Assembly: GCA_002307275.1 (NCBI GenBank)
Contig: DBTX01000018.1
Coordinates: forward strand, 1-10,586
Direction: 5' to 3'
DNA length: 10,586 nt
Origin: Hungateiclostridiaceae bacterium UBA1305
GTDB taxonomy: Bacteria; Bacillota; Clostridia; Acetivibrionales; DTU013
A program made the position numbers and the translations under genes. The notes beneath the pieces were generated by a model. The model worked only from the letters and a program-made list of their open reading frames with translations. It made no database searches and had not been told where the DNA came from. Shown piece after piece: positions 1 to 6,601 of this stretch. Within the stretch, counting starts at the first letter, position 1, and the number at the start of each line of letters is the position of its first letter.

Positions 1-569
1 ACGAGGCTGTCCAACGCAGGATCAAACAGGCCGGATTCCCGATCAGCAAGTCGATCAATACGTTTAAAAACAGGCTTCCACATCTCACGCAAGATGCCGT
101 CACAGAGCTTGCAACATGCAAATTTATTGCAGCCAAGGCCAATGTGTGCGCCCTCGGGCCGAGCGGCGTTGGAAAGTCGCACCTGATGACGGCGATCGCG
201 ATGGAGGCGATAGAGAAGGGATATACTGTCGGCTATTATCGCGTGAATGATCTGCTGATCAGGTTGAATGAGGCAAGGAGCGAAAAACGGCTTGACGCGC
301 TCAATACCGCTCTGAAGAAGTGTAATATGCTTTGTTTGGATGAATTGGGTTACGTCAACGTCAACTCCAGAAATGCTGAAATGCTCTTTAATGTCGTTGC
401 GAGCCGCCATGAAATTGGCAGCACATACATAACGAGCAACTATGCGTTCTCGAAATGGGCAGAATTCCTCGGAAACGCGGTAATGACAGCAGCCTTGATT
501 GAAAAACTAACACAAAATGCTTTAATACTTAACATGAACGGAGAGCCCTATCGCCCTGATGCGGCATAA
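1..569 (+). CDS. istB: IS21-family helper ATPase IstB, 5'-truncated by window edge
   Basis: This is the ATP-binding partner of the IS21 transposase IstA; in this family it works as an AAA+ regulator that selects target DNA. The frame is open from position 3 to the stop at 567-569, so the start lies upstream; the GTG at 144 sits inside the conserved domain and is not the start. Visible motifs are the Walker A loop GPSGVGKS just after position 150, the Walker B stretch MLCLDELGY and a sensor-like ITSNYAFSKWAEF, followed by the typical IstB ending LILNMNGEPYR. About 189 residues are present against roughly 250 for the family. The matching istA gene should lie immediately to the left, outside the window. 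No frameshift is seen, so the protein could be intact. Confidence 0.9.
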   Translation, partial: EAVQRRIKQAGFPISKSINTFKNRLPHLTQDAVTELATCKFIAAKANVCALGPSGVGKSHLMTAIAMEAIEKGYTVGYYRVNDLLIRLNEARSEKRLDALNTALKKCNMLCLDELGYVNVNSRNAEMLFNVVASRHEIGSTYITSNYAFSKWAEFLGNAVMTAALIEKLTQNALILNMNGEPYRPDAA

Positions 570-603
570 ATAGCTCTTACACAAATCCTGTACGCAACTT
601 ATT

Positions 604-640
604 GGCGTCGGCGTTGGCATTTCCGACGCTGATTTTTTTA
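604..640 (+). terminator. Rho-independent terminator after istB
   Basis: A perfect 7-bp stem, GCGTCGG at 605-611 with CCGACGC at 623-629, encloses an 11-nt loop and is followed by a run of seven T at 633-639. It lies 35 bp after the istB stop and probably ends the IS21 transcript. Confidence 0.8.
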
Positions 641-802
641 TTGGGACATCATTGCGCAGCTGGTTTGGGAGATGCTTTTCGAAACTCACGTCATATTTTC
701 TGGTTGGCAAATAGAACATAACGCCTGTTTGCGCAGATGTAATTTTTTGTGCTGGGTAACCCTTGAGACAGAAGTGCTTCACTGGTATCGATCAAAAGAT
801 CA

Positions 803-835
803 GGAGCCGATTTTCGGTGGCTCCGTTCTGGCTCC
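803..835. repeat. Possible IS21 terminal repeats
   Basis: GGAGCC at 803-808 and GGCTCC at 819-824 form an inverted repeat, and TGGCTCC recurs at 829-835, 11 bp after its first copy at 818. Repeated motifs near the ends are typical of IS21 elements and bind the transposase. The left end is outside the window, so the match cannot be checked here. Confidence 0.4.
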
Positions 836-935
836 ATTCAGGCTGCGCGAATCCAAATATCCTTTAAAATAGTAAATATCCTGCTGGTATTAATCAAAAA
901 ACTATATTATTGTATAGTCTCGAAAAGTAACTGGT

Positions 936-968
936 AATTAGCCTGAAAGTTAAATTTCAGGATTAATT
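936..968. repeat. Inverted repeat
   Basis: CCTGAAA (942-948) and TTTCAGG (955-961) pair perfectly around a 6-nt loop, and an outer AATTA (936-940) pairs with TAATT (964-968) across a small internal mismatch. No T-run follows, so it is not an obvious terminator; it may be an operator or an IS-end remnant. Confidence 0.4.
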
Positions 969-1080
969 CATAAAGAATAGGCAAAAAGCATTGCTGAACC
1001 TTGAAAAAAGTATATTGTTACGACAGAGCAAATAAAAAATGGCATGGCAAACAAGCCCTAATCGGAGTTGTTAAAAATGG

Positions 1081-1500
1081 TTATGCTGCTTGCTCGAGAG
1101 CTTTGTAAAGGCTGAACTTTTCATGCTTTATCCAAGCGTCCAGATGGACATTGATGACAGCAAAAGTAGCCAGTGAAAATCTCAGCCGGTTACTTTGGGA
1201 AGAATAGCTTTCAACGCAATAATCCTCAAAGATTCTTTTAAAAGAACGCTCTACAGAAGACCTGCGTTTGAAAGTATCCTTGAATTCATCAGAATCCCTG
1301 TGAACCAAAGGAAGTAGTCTTAAATCATAATCCGGTTTATGATAAACAACTCGTCCATAGGCGGATTCAGAGCATTTACACTCTTTGGGCGGCTCCTGGC
1401 CCTGGGTGGCAAACCAACAGCGAAGCTTGATTCCTTTTGGTTTTACGTAACCCCAATTTGCATATGGAATACCGCCCGGACAGATAGGTCTTCCTGGGGT
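1081..1500 (-). pseudogene. IS4/IS1182-like transposase, C-terminal fragment
   Basis: The minus-strand frame is open from 1500 to the stop by 1081, and a stop codon at 1501-1503 ends it upstream; there is no credible start, the first TTG (1306-1308) being internal. The roughly 140 residues contain RPICPGGIPYANWGY and, further on, RRSSVERSFKRIFEDY and RFSLATFAVINVHLDAW. These are hallmarks of the C-terminal part of IS4/IS1182-type DDE transposases: the segment FKRRSSVE fits the Y(2)R(3)E signature with F for Y. The N-terminal half with the first two catalytic aspartates is missing. The fragment abuts a differently oriented transposase remnant at about 1500-1517, so it was cut by a later rearrangement. 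The precise IS family is uncertain. Confidence 0.75.
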
Positions 1501-1516
1501 CTACCCAACATTTTAA

Positions 1517-2242
1517 CATTTTTATACGCTAAGAAATATTCTGGAAGATGAAATAAAACAGGGGCTCAAAGTTGCTGCGCTGCACTTTAATATATCAGAG
1601 AATTGGAAGAACGTAGCTCCGATCGAGAACTGGTACAATTATCAGAAGTACAAGGCAAAGAGCGTTGAAGAGCTGGCCGAAATATTTTGTGATACATTTT
1701 ATGTTGGCTATATCAAAGGCGTTGGGCGTATTTATCAGCAATCAGTTTTAGACACATATTCCGCAGTTGGATTTGCAAAGCTTTACACAGCAAAGGTTCC
1801 GGTAACTGTAGCCGATGTTTTAAATGATAGGGTTTTACCGTTCTTTGAGAACCATATGATACCGGTATTAAGGGTACTTACAGATCAAGGGACAGAATAC
1901 ACTGGAGTACCTGAAAAGCATCTGTTTGAGCTTTACCTACAGATGAATGACATTGAACATACGACAACAAAGGCTAAAAGCCCTCAGACTAATGGTATAT
2001 GTGAGCGTTTTAATCAAATGGTGCTCAACGAATTCTACAAAATTGCGTTTAGAAAAAGCATATACAAATCAGTTGAGCAATTACAAGAGGATTTAGACTA
2101 TTTCATTCTTTATTACAACGAGGAGAGAACCCACCAGGTTAAGAGGTGTAAAGGAAGAACTCCGATGCAGACATTCTTGGTCAGTCTCCATCTTGCTAGA
2201 GAGAAAATGATTCAGGAAACTGCATCTGGCACCATTTTGTGA
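1517..2242 (+). pseudogene. IS481-type transposase, catalytic domain with lost N terminus
   Basis: The frame is open from 1517, after a stop at 1514-1516, to the stop at 2240-2242, giving 241 residues against about 340 for the family. The integrase core (rve) is complete: first Asp in DTFYVGYIKGVGRIY (codon 1691), second Asp in LTDQGTEY (codon 1883), and Glu in NGICERFNQ (codon 2003). It ends with the family's YYNEERTHQ and GRTPMQTFL motifs. These match IS481-type enzymes closely. The N-terminal helix-turn-helix part is absent. The residues before DTFYVG (for example GLKVAALHFNISENW) do not look like the usual linker and may come from another gene. The ATG at 1856 is inside the domain and is no real start. 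It is probably inactive. Confidence 0.85.
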
Positions 2243-2568
2243 GGTCTAGCCCGACCGGCGATGAGGGCAAATGATTCGGATCTGGTGCCAATCCGGTCAA
2301 GCAAAAAGCGCCACCACCGTCTGGGTAGCGCAGACTAATCACAACTGAATATTTTCAGGGGAGTGTAAACTCAAGTACCGGTCAGGACACATAAATCCAT
2401 GTCAGTTTCATTTTTCTTTCAAATGTGATACCAACAGTTTCAGTGGCGATTTCTTTCATATTTATTTTTCCCAAACAATAGTCTATCAGGCTTTCCGCTT
2501 GTGTCGCCACACCAAACTTCCACGGAATTTAGATCCAGCTCAAAATAATTGAAAGGCCTTTTCAACTA
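2243..2568. other. Gene-poor stretch, IS481 right flank with small orphan frame
   Basis: No full gene is visible. The first ~150 bp, up to about 2390, probably include the right end of the IS481-type element. On the minus strand a 48-codon frame, 2385-2528 with stop at 2382-2384, reads FGVATQAESLIDYCLGKINMKEI and continues in a protein-like manner, but has no start with a ribosome binding site. It may be the tail of a lost gene. A short palindromic AAAGGCCTTT-type hairpin lies near 2550-2565. Confidence 0.4.
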
Positions 2569-2856
2569 TTAATTAAAAGTACTTCCGTCAGTGTACGAAA
2601 AAAATGCAATATCACCGTAAACTATTGGACTTCTTGTTATTTTATAATATTTTGATTTATATTTATAAAAATCTGCTTTAACTATACTTTCTTTATTTGT
2701 AGTGCATTTAACGTAAATTCCCCTTTTATAATTGAAAAAAGGCATGTCTACTGAGGAAAAATGTTGACAGTAATAATAATCTTTATTTGGTAATATGTGT
2801 CCTAAAGTCTCAATGTCAGAAGAAGCATGCTTTGGATTGCATAAATTCAGCTTCAA
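2569..2856 (-). pseudogene. Unknown protein, C-terminal fragment, tyrosine-rich
   Basis: I do not recognise this product. The frame runs from 2856 down to the stop at 2569 and is AT-rich with protein-like composition: many aromatic residues and paired lysines, as in HFSSVDMPFFNYKRGIYVKC and KYKSKYYKITRSP. The only possible start is a TTG at 2854-2856 without a ribosome binding site; the frame is closed upstream by a stop at 2881-2883. The 5' end overlaps a plus-strand fragment that runs the other way, so the true N terminus was probably deleted at a junction near 2835-2860. No signal peptide or membrane segment remains. It is a likely gene remnant and not a working gene. Confidence 0.4.
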
Positions 2857-3086
2857 GTGTATATTGGACAGGCACTCCTGTCAAAAGCCCATTAAGTGAT
2901 GCGTGCTTGGAAGGTGTTGCTACCTCACGTTCTGCATTAATAGAGGCTTATTGTGTATCCTATAAGCATGTTTATGGTACAAGTACCACAAGATATACCA
3001 CCTTGAATACTACTTATATGCATTGTAGTCAAATTCAACCATCTGTAACCTACACCAAGATCGGAGCATTCTACTTCTACGTATAA
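2787..3086 (+). pseudogene. Unknown secreted-like protein, C-terminal fragment
   Basis: I do not recognise this product. From about 2838 the frame reads like a genuine exported-protein tail, rich in Thr, Tyr, Ser and Cys (SVYWTGTPVKSPLSDAC, then YGTSTTRYTTLNTTYMHC, ending IGAFYFYV). It ends at TAA 3084-3086, only 14 bp before a strong plus-strand terminator, which supports it as a true 3' end. The nominal TTG start at 2787 has no ribosome binding site, and the first ~17 codons overlap the opposite-strand fragment, so the 5' part looks lost. Four cysteines remain in the frame, three of them in the exported-looking part. Function is unknown. Confidence 0.45.
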
Positions 3087-3100
3087 AAAATTATAATAGA

Positions 3101-3141
3101 GGCTGCATTAAATTATCAAAGTTTTTAGTGCAGCCTTTTTT
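3101..3141 (+). terminator. Rho-independent terminator between convergent genes
   Basis: A 10-bp stem (GGCTGCATTA 3101-3110 with TAGTGCAGCC 3126-3135, one G-T pair) is followed by six T at 3136-3141. It serves the plus-strand fragment ending at 3086. It lies between convergent genes and could also slow minus-strand transcription, although the T-run on that side is weak. Confidence 0.85.
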
Positions 3142-3162
3142 ATTAATATTTATATTCAGAAA

Positions 3163-4149
3163 TTAATTGATAATATATTTTGAATCTTGTAACTTCAGGG
3201 TGCCATTATCTAATAAATGATCTATCGTATAATCTTTATCGATCTTAACATTATCATCATTCACGTCAGCATATTCATTAATGAAGTCTTGTAATTTTTC
3301 TTTATCCAAATAGCTATCATTCATTATTTTTCTGAGAATAAAGAAATCCATAGTATTTCTATATGCAAGGATATAGTGCATTACTTGGATTTTATCGTCG
3401 TTTACTTCCCACGAGGTATACAATGTGGACAAATATGAAGCTCTTTCTTTATTTAAAATTTCGTTTGAGGTAACTATTTCGTCAATTCCATCTCCATCAT
3501 AGTCACGTATATTAAGATTACTTATATAGGTAATAATTGGCCCATTTAAGAAATCATCTACTGATATTAATACAAAATTTCCATTTTTATCAAGTGCCTT
3601 TCTTGTACTAAGACTTTTTGCAATAGCTGATATATCTGTGCTTGATGTTTTATGATTTTCCAAATAAGTAAAGTAAACCTTATTCTTATTATATTTATAT
3701 TCATATTCTGGTAATTGTCCATTCCATAATAAGCTTATATCATTATCATATTTTAATAAAAATACATGAAATTCTGAATCGCCAACAGTAGGACATTCAT
3801 AATATACTAAAATAAATTTTTTCGATTCATTACCTTCAATGACTTTAAAAGTTGGTTTTATATTTTCATCAATTAGGTCAAATTTGCACAAATTTAAAGT
3901 GTCACTATTAACTTTTACAATCAAATTATTATTATAAGATAAGCTTATATGATCATGTATTCCGTCATTATTTAAATCTTCTTCATCACTATTACCGGAT
4001 TCTACAGTAGATTCAATATTGGAAATAATAGCAATATTGCTAGAACTTATTTCACGTTTTTCACCTTGATCAATAAAGGTGTTTTCATGTCTAGAACAAG
4101 CACTTAATAATAGTGCAACTAATAAAATCAAATATGTAATTTTTTTCAT
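3163..4149 (-). CDS. Lipoprotein with two calcium-loop (FG-GAP/VCBS-like) motifs
   Basis: This encodes a 328-residue predicted lipoprotein anchored on the outer face of the membrane. The N terminus MKKITYLILLVALLLSAC is a type II signal peptide with lipobox LSAC, the modified Cys being residue 18. The chosen ATG (4147-4149) is preceded by GGAG about 9 bp away; a longer frame from TTG 4164 would place that site inside the coding sequence. Two acidic loops, DLNNDGIHD (58-66) and DYDGDGIDE (216-224), match the D-x-D/N-x-D-G-x-x-D/E pattern of calcium-binding FG-GAP/VCBS or EF-hand-like repeats. The rest is beta-rich, Asn- and Asp-rich and unassigned. It is divergent from the sigma-like operon starting at 4316, which suggests shared regulation or a sensor/target relation (inference). 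Function unknown. Confidence 0.8.
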   Translation of the reverse strand: MKKITYLILLVALLLSACSRHENTFIDQGEKREISSSNIAIISNIESTVESGNSDEEDLNNDGIHDHISLSYNNNLIVKVNSDTLNLCKFDLIDENIKPTFKVIEGNESKKFILVYYECPTVGDSEFHVFLLKYDNDISLLWNGQLPEYEYKYNKNKVYFTYLENHKTSSTDISAIAKSLSTRKALDKNGNFVLISVDDFLNGPIITYISNLNIRDYDGDGIDEIVTSNEILNKERASYLSTLYTSWEVNDDKIQVMHYILAYRNTMDFFILRKIMNDSYLDKEKLQDFINEYADVNDDNVKIDKDYTIDHLLDNGTLKLQDSKYIIN

Positions 4150-4315
4150 TAACGCTATCTCCAATTTCTTTTAATTTACATGTTAGACATTCATAGCAAC
4201 ATATTTGTTCCCACATATATTAAGTTCTATAATTGTAAAATTTTAATAAAGGTTGACATTTTTCGATTAATATCCCTTTTGATAGATATAATGATTATTT
4301 TTAGGAGGAATAAAT
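4150..4315. promoter_or_regulatory. Divergent intergenic control region
   Basis: This AT-rich 166-bp space separates the lipoprotein gene from the sigma-like operon. On the plus strand a perfect TTGACA (4253-4258) and a perfect TATAAT (4287-4292) are present but 28 bp apart, too far for one ordinary sigma-A promoter. A TTTACA-like box on the minus strand near 4235-4240 could serve the lipoprotein gene. An unusual promoter, possibly for the encoded sigma factor itself, is possible. Confidence 0.45.
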
Positions 4316-4318
4316 TTG
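4303..4318 (+). promoter_or_regulatory. Ribosome binding site fixing a TTG start
   Basis: A perfect AGGAGG at 4303-4308 lies 7 bp before TTG 4316-4318. No ATG with comparable spacing exists, so the sigma-like protein most likely starts at TTG. Confidence 0.8.
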
Positions 4319-4768
4319 CTATTTTTAGACAAATATTTTAATAATATTAAAAGCAAAGCAAGCAATATTAATAAAGAGCAATATTTAAATTATATATATG
4401 GGATAATGTTTATAAGTTATATAAAAAAAAGCATTTCAGAAACAAGAAAAAGTTATATTATAAGGAAAAAAAAATATTGTAATGATACTCCCATTGGAGA
4501 GATCCTTGATTCTTGTTATTATTTAGAAAATTCGATGGGATCTAATATACAAATAGAAGATATTATCCAGGATATAGAAGATATTAGATTATATACATTT
4601 ATAAAAAAATTAAGTTCTAGGCAAAAATCTATATTGTTTAGTTATTATATTCAACAAGAAAATGAAATTGAGATTTCTTTAAAATTGGGAATAACAAAAC
4701 AAGCAGTAAGTAAAATGAAAAAAAAGATACTGTATGCAGCAAATGAGTATTTAAGAAAAAATGTATAA
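4316..4768 (+). CDS. Sigma-70-like protein with region 4 (candidate sigma subunit)
   Basis: This 150-residue protein carries a sigma region 4 at its C terminus: LSSRQKSILFSYYIQQENEIEISLKLGITKQAVSKMKKKI (99-138, shown in part), with the helix-turn-helix at about 117-139. That domain recognises the -35 element and binds RNA polymerase. The N-terminal half (YIKKSISETRKSYIIRKKK, 35-53) is basic and helical, but I see no complete region 2. The next gene, 12 bp downstream, encodes a small region 2-like protein. The order and sizes recall the SigO-RsoA pair of Bacillus subtilis, in which two polypeptides together make one sigma factor; I infer the same here. Related single-chain regulators (TcdR/BotR/UviA group) are an alternative. 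The start is a TTG with AGGAGG. It is very AT-rich, in line with horizontal transfer. Confidence 0.75.
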   Translation: MLFLDKYFNNIKSKASNINKEQYLNYIYGIMFISYIKKSISETRKSYIIRKKKYCNDTPIGEILDSCYYLENSMGSNIQIEDIIQDIEDIRLYTFIKKLSSRQKSILFSYYIQQENEIEISLKLGITKQAVSKMKKKILYAANEYLRKNV

Positions 4769-4780
4769 AAGAGGGGGATT

Positions 4781-5053
4781 ATGGACACTGACATTGAAAA
4801 ATATGAATCTATTGGATATTTACTTAGAAATATAAAAAACGGAAATGATTACCATAATACATTTAACGCAATTTTAGAAAAATTCGAATCGCTAATTAAA
4901 AAAAACAGTTTTCTTAATGGCGAAGTAAATTGCGATCTAAAAAGTGAATTATATGTAGCTTTTATTAAATGTATAAATAAATTTAGTATAGACGAAAAAT
5001 ATTATTTAGAACTACTGAAAATATTTTATAATAATATAAATAGCAGTAATTGA
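4781..5053 (+). CDS. Small region 2-like / HTH_16-like partner protein
   Basis: This 90-residue protein follows the region 4 protein after 12 bp and has its own strong site, GAGGGGG (4771-4777), before ATG 4781. Residues 27-72, with TFNAILEKFESLIKK, then a short turn, and SELYVAFIKCINKF, match the pattern (ILxKFexLIkKxS...sELxxxfIkxInkf) of sigma region 1.2/2.1 and of the helix-turn-helix proteins called HTH_16 in clostridial mobile elements. In Bacillus subtilis RsoA a comparable small protein supplies the core-binding region 2 for SigO. I infer that this one does the same for the upstream protein. It could instead be an independent DNA-binding regulator. It has no signal peptide or membrane segment and is cytoplasmic. 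A terminator-like hairpin follows 31 bp after the stop. Confidence 0.65.
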   Translation: MDTDIEKYESIGYLLRNIKNGNDYHNTFNAILEKFESLIKKNSFLNGEVNCDLKSELYVAFIKCINKFSIDEKYYLELLKIFYNNINSSN

Positions 5054-5083
5054 GTCGTTTTTGTAATATATCTCCAAAACTTA

Positions 5084-5146
5084 CCGTGCGAAATATTTTT
5101 TGAGCTCGTCAAATCTTCCGTAGTATTTCGCTGACGGCGTTTTTTT
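5084..5146 (+). terminator. Terminator-like hairpin closing the sigma-like operon
   Basis: CCGT (5084-5087) plus GCGAAATA (5088-5095) pair with TATTTCGC (5124-5131) plus ACGG (5134-5137), with a 2-nt bulge and a long loop, followed by seven T at 5140-5146. The long loop is unusual, but position and T-run fit the operon's end. Confidence 0.6.
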
Positions 5147-5288
5147 CCTGTTTTAAAATCACAGTCTTATCCTCCAGTGCTTATGAGTTGCCTCCAATAA
5201 ATGGTATGGTGCAAGTTGCAGTAATCTGGCCAAAACTTTTTGAAAAACCTTGTAAAAGCACTACCAGATATGGCAAAATATATTTGTA

Positions 5289-5307
5289 ATTTGTCTTTAA
5301 GACAAAT
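5289..5307. repeat. Perfect 19-bp palindrome
   Basis: ATTTGTCTT (5289-5297) and AAGACAAAT (5299-5307) are perfect inverted copies around a central T. The tight symmetry suits a dimeric repressor site better than a terminator, as no T-run follows. Confidence 0.6.
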
Positions 5308-5396
5308 CCTATGGTTGGCGTTGATGGGGCACATAATATTATTGTGACAGCTTTCCATGCCATAACGTTGTCTTAGCGTGGTTCTCAATAAATCAC

Positions 5397-5418
5397 CGTT
5401 GTTTACATGTCAACAACG
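5397..5418. repeat. Near-perfect 22-bp palindrome
   Basis: The half-site CGTTGTTTACA is mirrored about position 5407/5408 with a single mismatched pair (5404/5411). The centre is ACATGT. It may be an operator or a site-specific recombination core; nothing adjacent decides. Confidence 0.55.
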
Positions 5419-5575
5419 TGAAAGCCTTGGCTTGCAAGCATTACCTGTAATAAGTATAGATAAGAACAGAAAACAGTAATACAATACCATATTTTATCAG
5501 TTCATTTTGAACTTTTAAAATATAAGTATGGTAGTTTTACACGAAATGTAATTTTGATGAAAAGGTAGACAAATT

Positions 5576-5602
5576 AAAAACCGGAGTTCAACTCCGGTTT
5601 TT
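5576..5602 (-). terminator. Bidirectional Rho-independent terminator
   Basis: Five A, the stem CCGGAGT (5581-5587), a 3-nt loop, the stem ACTCCGG (5591-5597), then five T make a symmetric terminator working in both directions. It lies 20 bp beyond the 3' end of the minus-strand gene at 5622. Confidence 0.9.
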
Positions 5603-5621
5603 CGATAAAGGTCAGTAGTGA

Positions 5622-6080
5622 CTATTTTGAAGGGTCTATTGTTTCTCCATACCTATTCTCATCTTGCAAATTTCCTACTATAAATTTGTCAATAACCGTT
5701 TTACCATCACTTTTATATACGTTTATTTCTCTTGGCTTTGAATTGTTTTGAGCTAAAGCTTCTTCAATAGTTTTAGGCTCTTCTCCTTTAAGGTCTTTTG
5801 CACGTACGTAGCCAATATTTCCGTTAACACCCATTGCCTCCATCAGGTCAGGATCTTTTTCGTTAGGGAGAACATCCTTTGCAGAACCATATGTTTCTCC
5901 CAATTCATTTTTCGGAAAATTTAAATGCGATTCGACTTTCTCCTGTTGAGGTATGACAGCTTTGATATCATTCCTAGACGAAATTTGTTCAGCACCTGCA
6001 TATACACCAACACCAACTATAAAACCTGTCAAAACGAAAAGCAGAAATGATGATTTTTTTAAAGCAGATCTTATTTTCAT
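5622..6080 (-). CDS. Small exported protein with YGSA...GYVRAKDL motif
   Basis: This encodes 152 residues. KIRSALKK followed by a hydrophobic segment (residues 10-28) is an uncleaved anchor or signal peptide with cleavage near AGA-EQ. The mature part carries ETYGSAKDVLP (62-72), DPDLMEAMGVNGNIGYVRAKDL (76-97, shown by its core GNIGYVRAKDL) and REINVYKSDGKTVIDKFIV. I recall this arrangement (YGSA, PDL, GYV..DL, EEALA, DGKTVIGKF) from uncharacterised secreted proteins of Firmicutes and from the tail of some BlaR1-like M56 peptidases; its function is unknown. The ATG at 6078-6080 has GGGAGG 5 bp upstream. It lies 56 bp after the neighbouring exported protein gene and shares its strand, so the two are probably one operon ending at the 5576 terminator. 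Confidence 0.75.
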   Translation of the reverse strand: MKIRSALKKSSFLLFVLTGFIVGVGVYAGAEQISSRNDIKAVIPQQEKVESHLNFPKNELGETYGSAKDVLPNEKDPDLMEAMGVNGNIGYVRAKDLKGEEPKTIEEALAQNNSKPREINVYKSDGKTVIDKFIVGNLQDENRYGETIDPSK

Positions 6081-6136
6081 ATGAGCCTCCCTTAATAATA
6101 TTATAGTACAATATCATTCTATTTAAATACAAATAC

Positions 6137-6601
6137 CTAGTTATTTTCGTAAACAAGATAGGGAGATTGATAGCCGCTGTATGTAGTATAACCGTTGCCA
6201 TTGTAAGCTCTTGTTTCGCCGTCTGCATAATAATCACTAGCGCTCACATAGTTAGAATCGGTAATATTAAGCATCAAATTATCAGGTTCCTGATTATATT
6301 TCCAATTTGCTGTTCTTATTATAATGCCACTTTTATAAAGCCAACATAATGCTCCCATATATCCTGTTGGTGCGAGTGAACCATTTTGTGTAGCTACCAT
6401 TTCTTTAGCATTGATACCATTACCTGTTCCCCAATTACTAATAGTACTATCGTTATAATAAGAGTACCCTGACACAGGCCCATATGACCCCATAGAGCCA
6501 GTTGCTGTACTGTAGGGAAGGGCGGCAACTGGCAATACACTGATTCCCAGTAGGATACCTAAAATAAAAGGTAATACATTTTTCTTTAAGTTTCTCTTCA
6601 T
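6137..6601 (-). CDS. Small secreted Tyr/Ser/Gly-rich protein
   Basis: This encodes 154 residues from ATG 6599-6601, preceded by AAGGGAG about 7 bp away. The start MKRNLKKNVLPFILGILLG is a classic signal peptide (about 1-27). The mature chain contains YGPVSGYSYYN (40-50), APTGYMGALCWLYKSG (77-92) and YNGNGYTTYSGYQSP (133-147). This pattern of YGPV.GYSY, PTGYMG and YNGNGY.TY.SYQSP resembles a family of uncharacterised secreted proteins of spore-forming Firmicutes that I recall; no function is established to my knowledge. A longer in-frame reading to 6742 adds a second signal-peptide-like segment but is broken by a stop codon (separate entry). The 3' neighbour is another exported protein in the same operon. 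Confidence 0.75.
   Translation of the reverse strand: MKRNLKKNVLPFILGILLGISVLPVAALPYSTATGSMGSYGPVSGYSYYNDSTISNWGTGNGINAKEMVATQNGSLAPTGYMGALCWLYKSGIIIRTANWKYNQEPDNLMLNITDSNYVSASDYYADGETRAYNGNGYTTYSGYQSPYLVYENN

Larger units (their letters stand above)
641..1080. other. Gene-free stretch, probable IS21 right end and IS debris
   Basis: No convincing gene is present; short frames on both strands lack ribosome binding sites. At 803-835 lies an inverted repeat (GGAGCC 803-808, GGCTCC 819-824) and a tandem TGGCTCC at 818-824 and 829-835, which would fit the multiple terminal repeats of IS21-type elements and suggests that the IS ends near 835-860. Further right the DNA turns AT-rich, with a perfect 6-bp inverted repeat ACTATA/TATAGT at 901-918 and a longer one at 936-968. 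Confidence 0.5.
5147..5575. other. Gene-free stretch with two palindromes
   Basis: I see no supported gene. Short minus-strand frames between 5167 and 5388 lack ribosome binding sites and give no recognisable product. The stretch contains a perfect 19-bp palindrome at 5289-5307 and a nearly perfect 22-bp palindrome at 5397-5418, listed separately. It may be decayed coding sequence or hold regulatory or small-RNA elements. Confidence 0.5.

Noticed and set aside
522..782. Minus-strand frame opposite the istB end
   Set aside because: It overlaps istB and its terminator, has no ribosome binding site and no recognisable domain.
672..872. 66-codon plus-strand frame downstream of istB
   Set aside because: It lies in the probable IS21 end, with no ribosome binding site; the sequence looks non-coding.
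1339..1551. 70-codon plus-strand frame
   Set aside because: It is antisense to the clear transposase fragment at 1081-1500.
5167..5388. Two overlapping minus-strand frames of 60-73 codons
   Set aside because: There is no ribosome binding site, no recognisable product, and the frames overlap each other and a palindrome.
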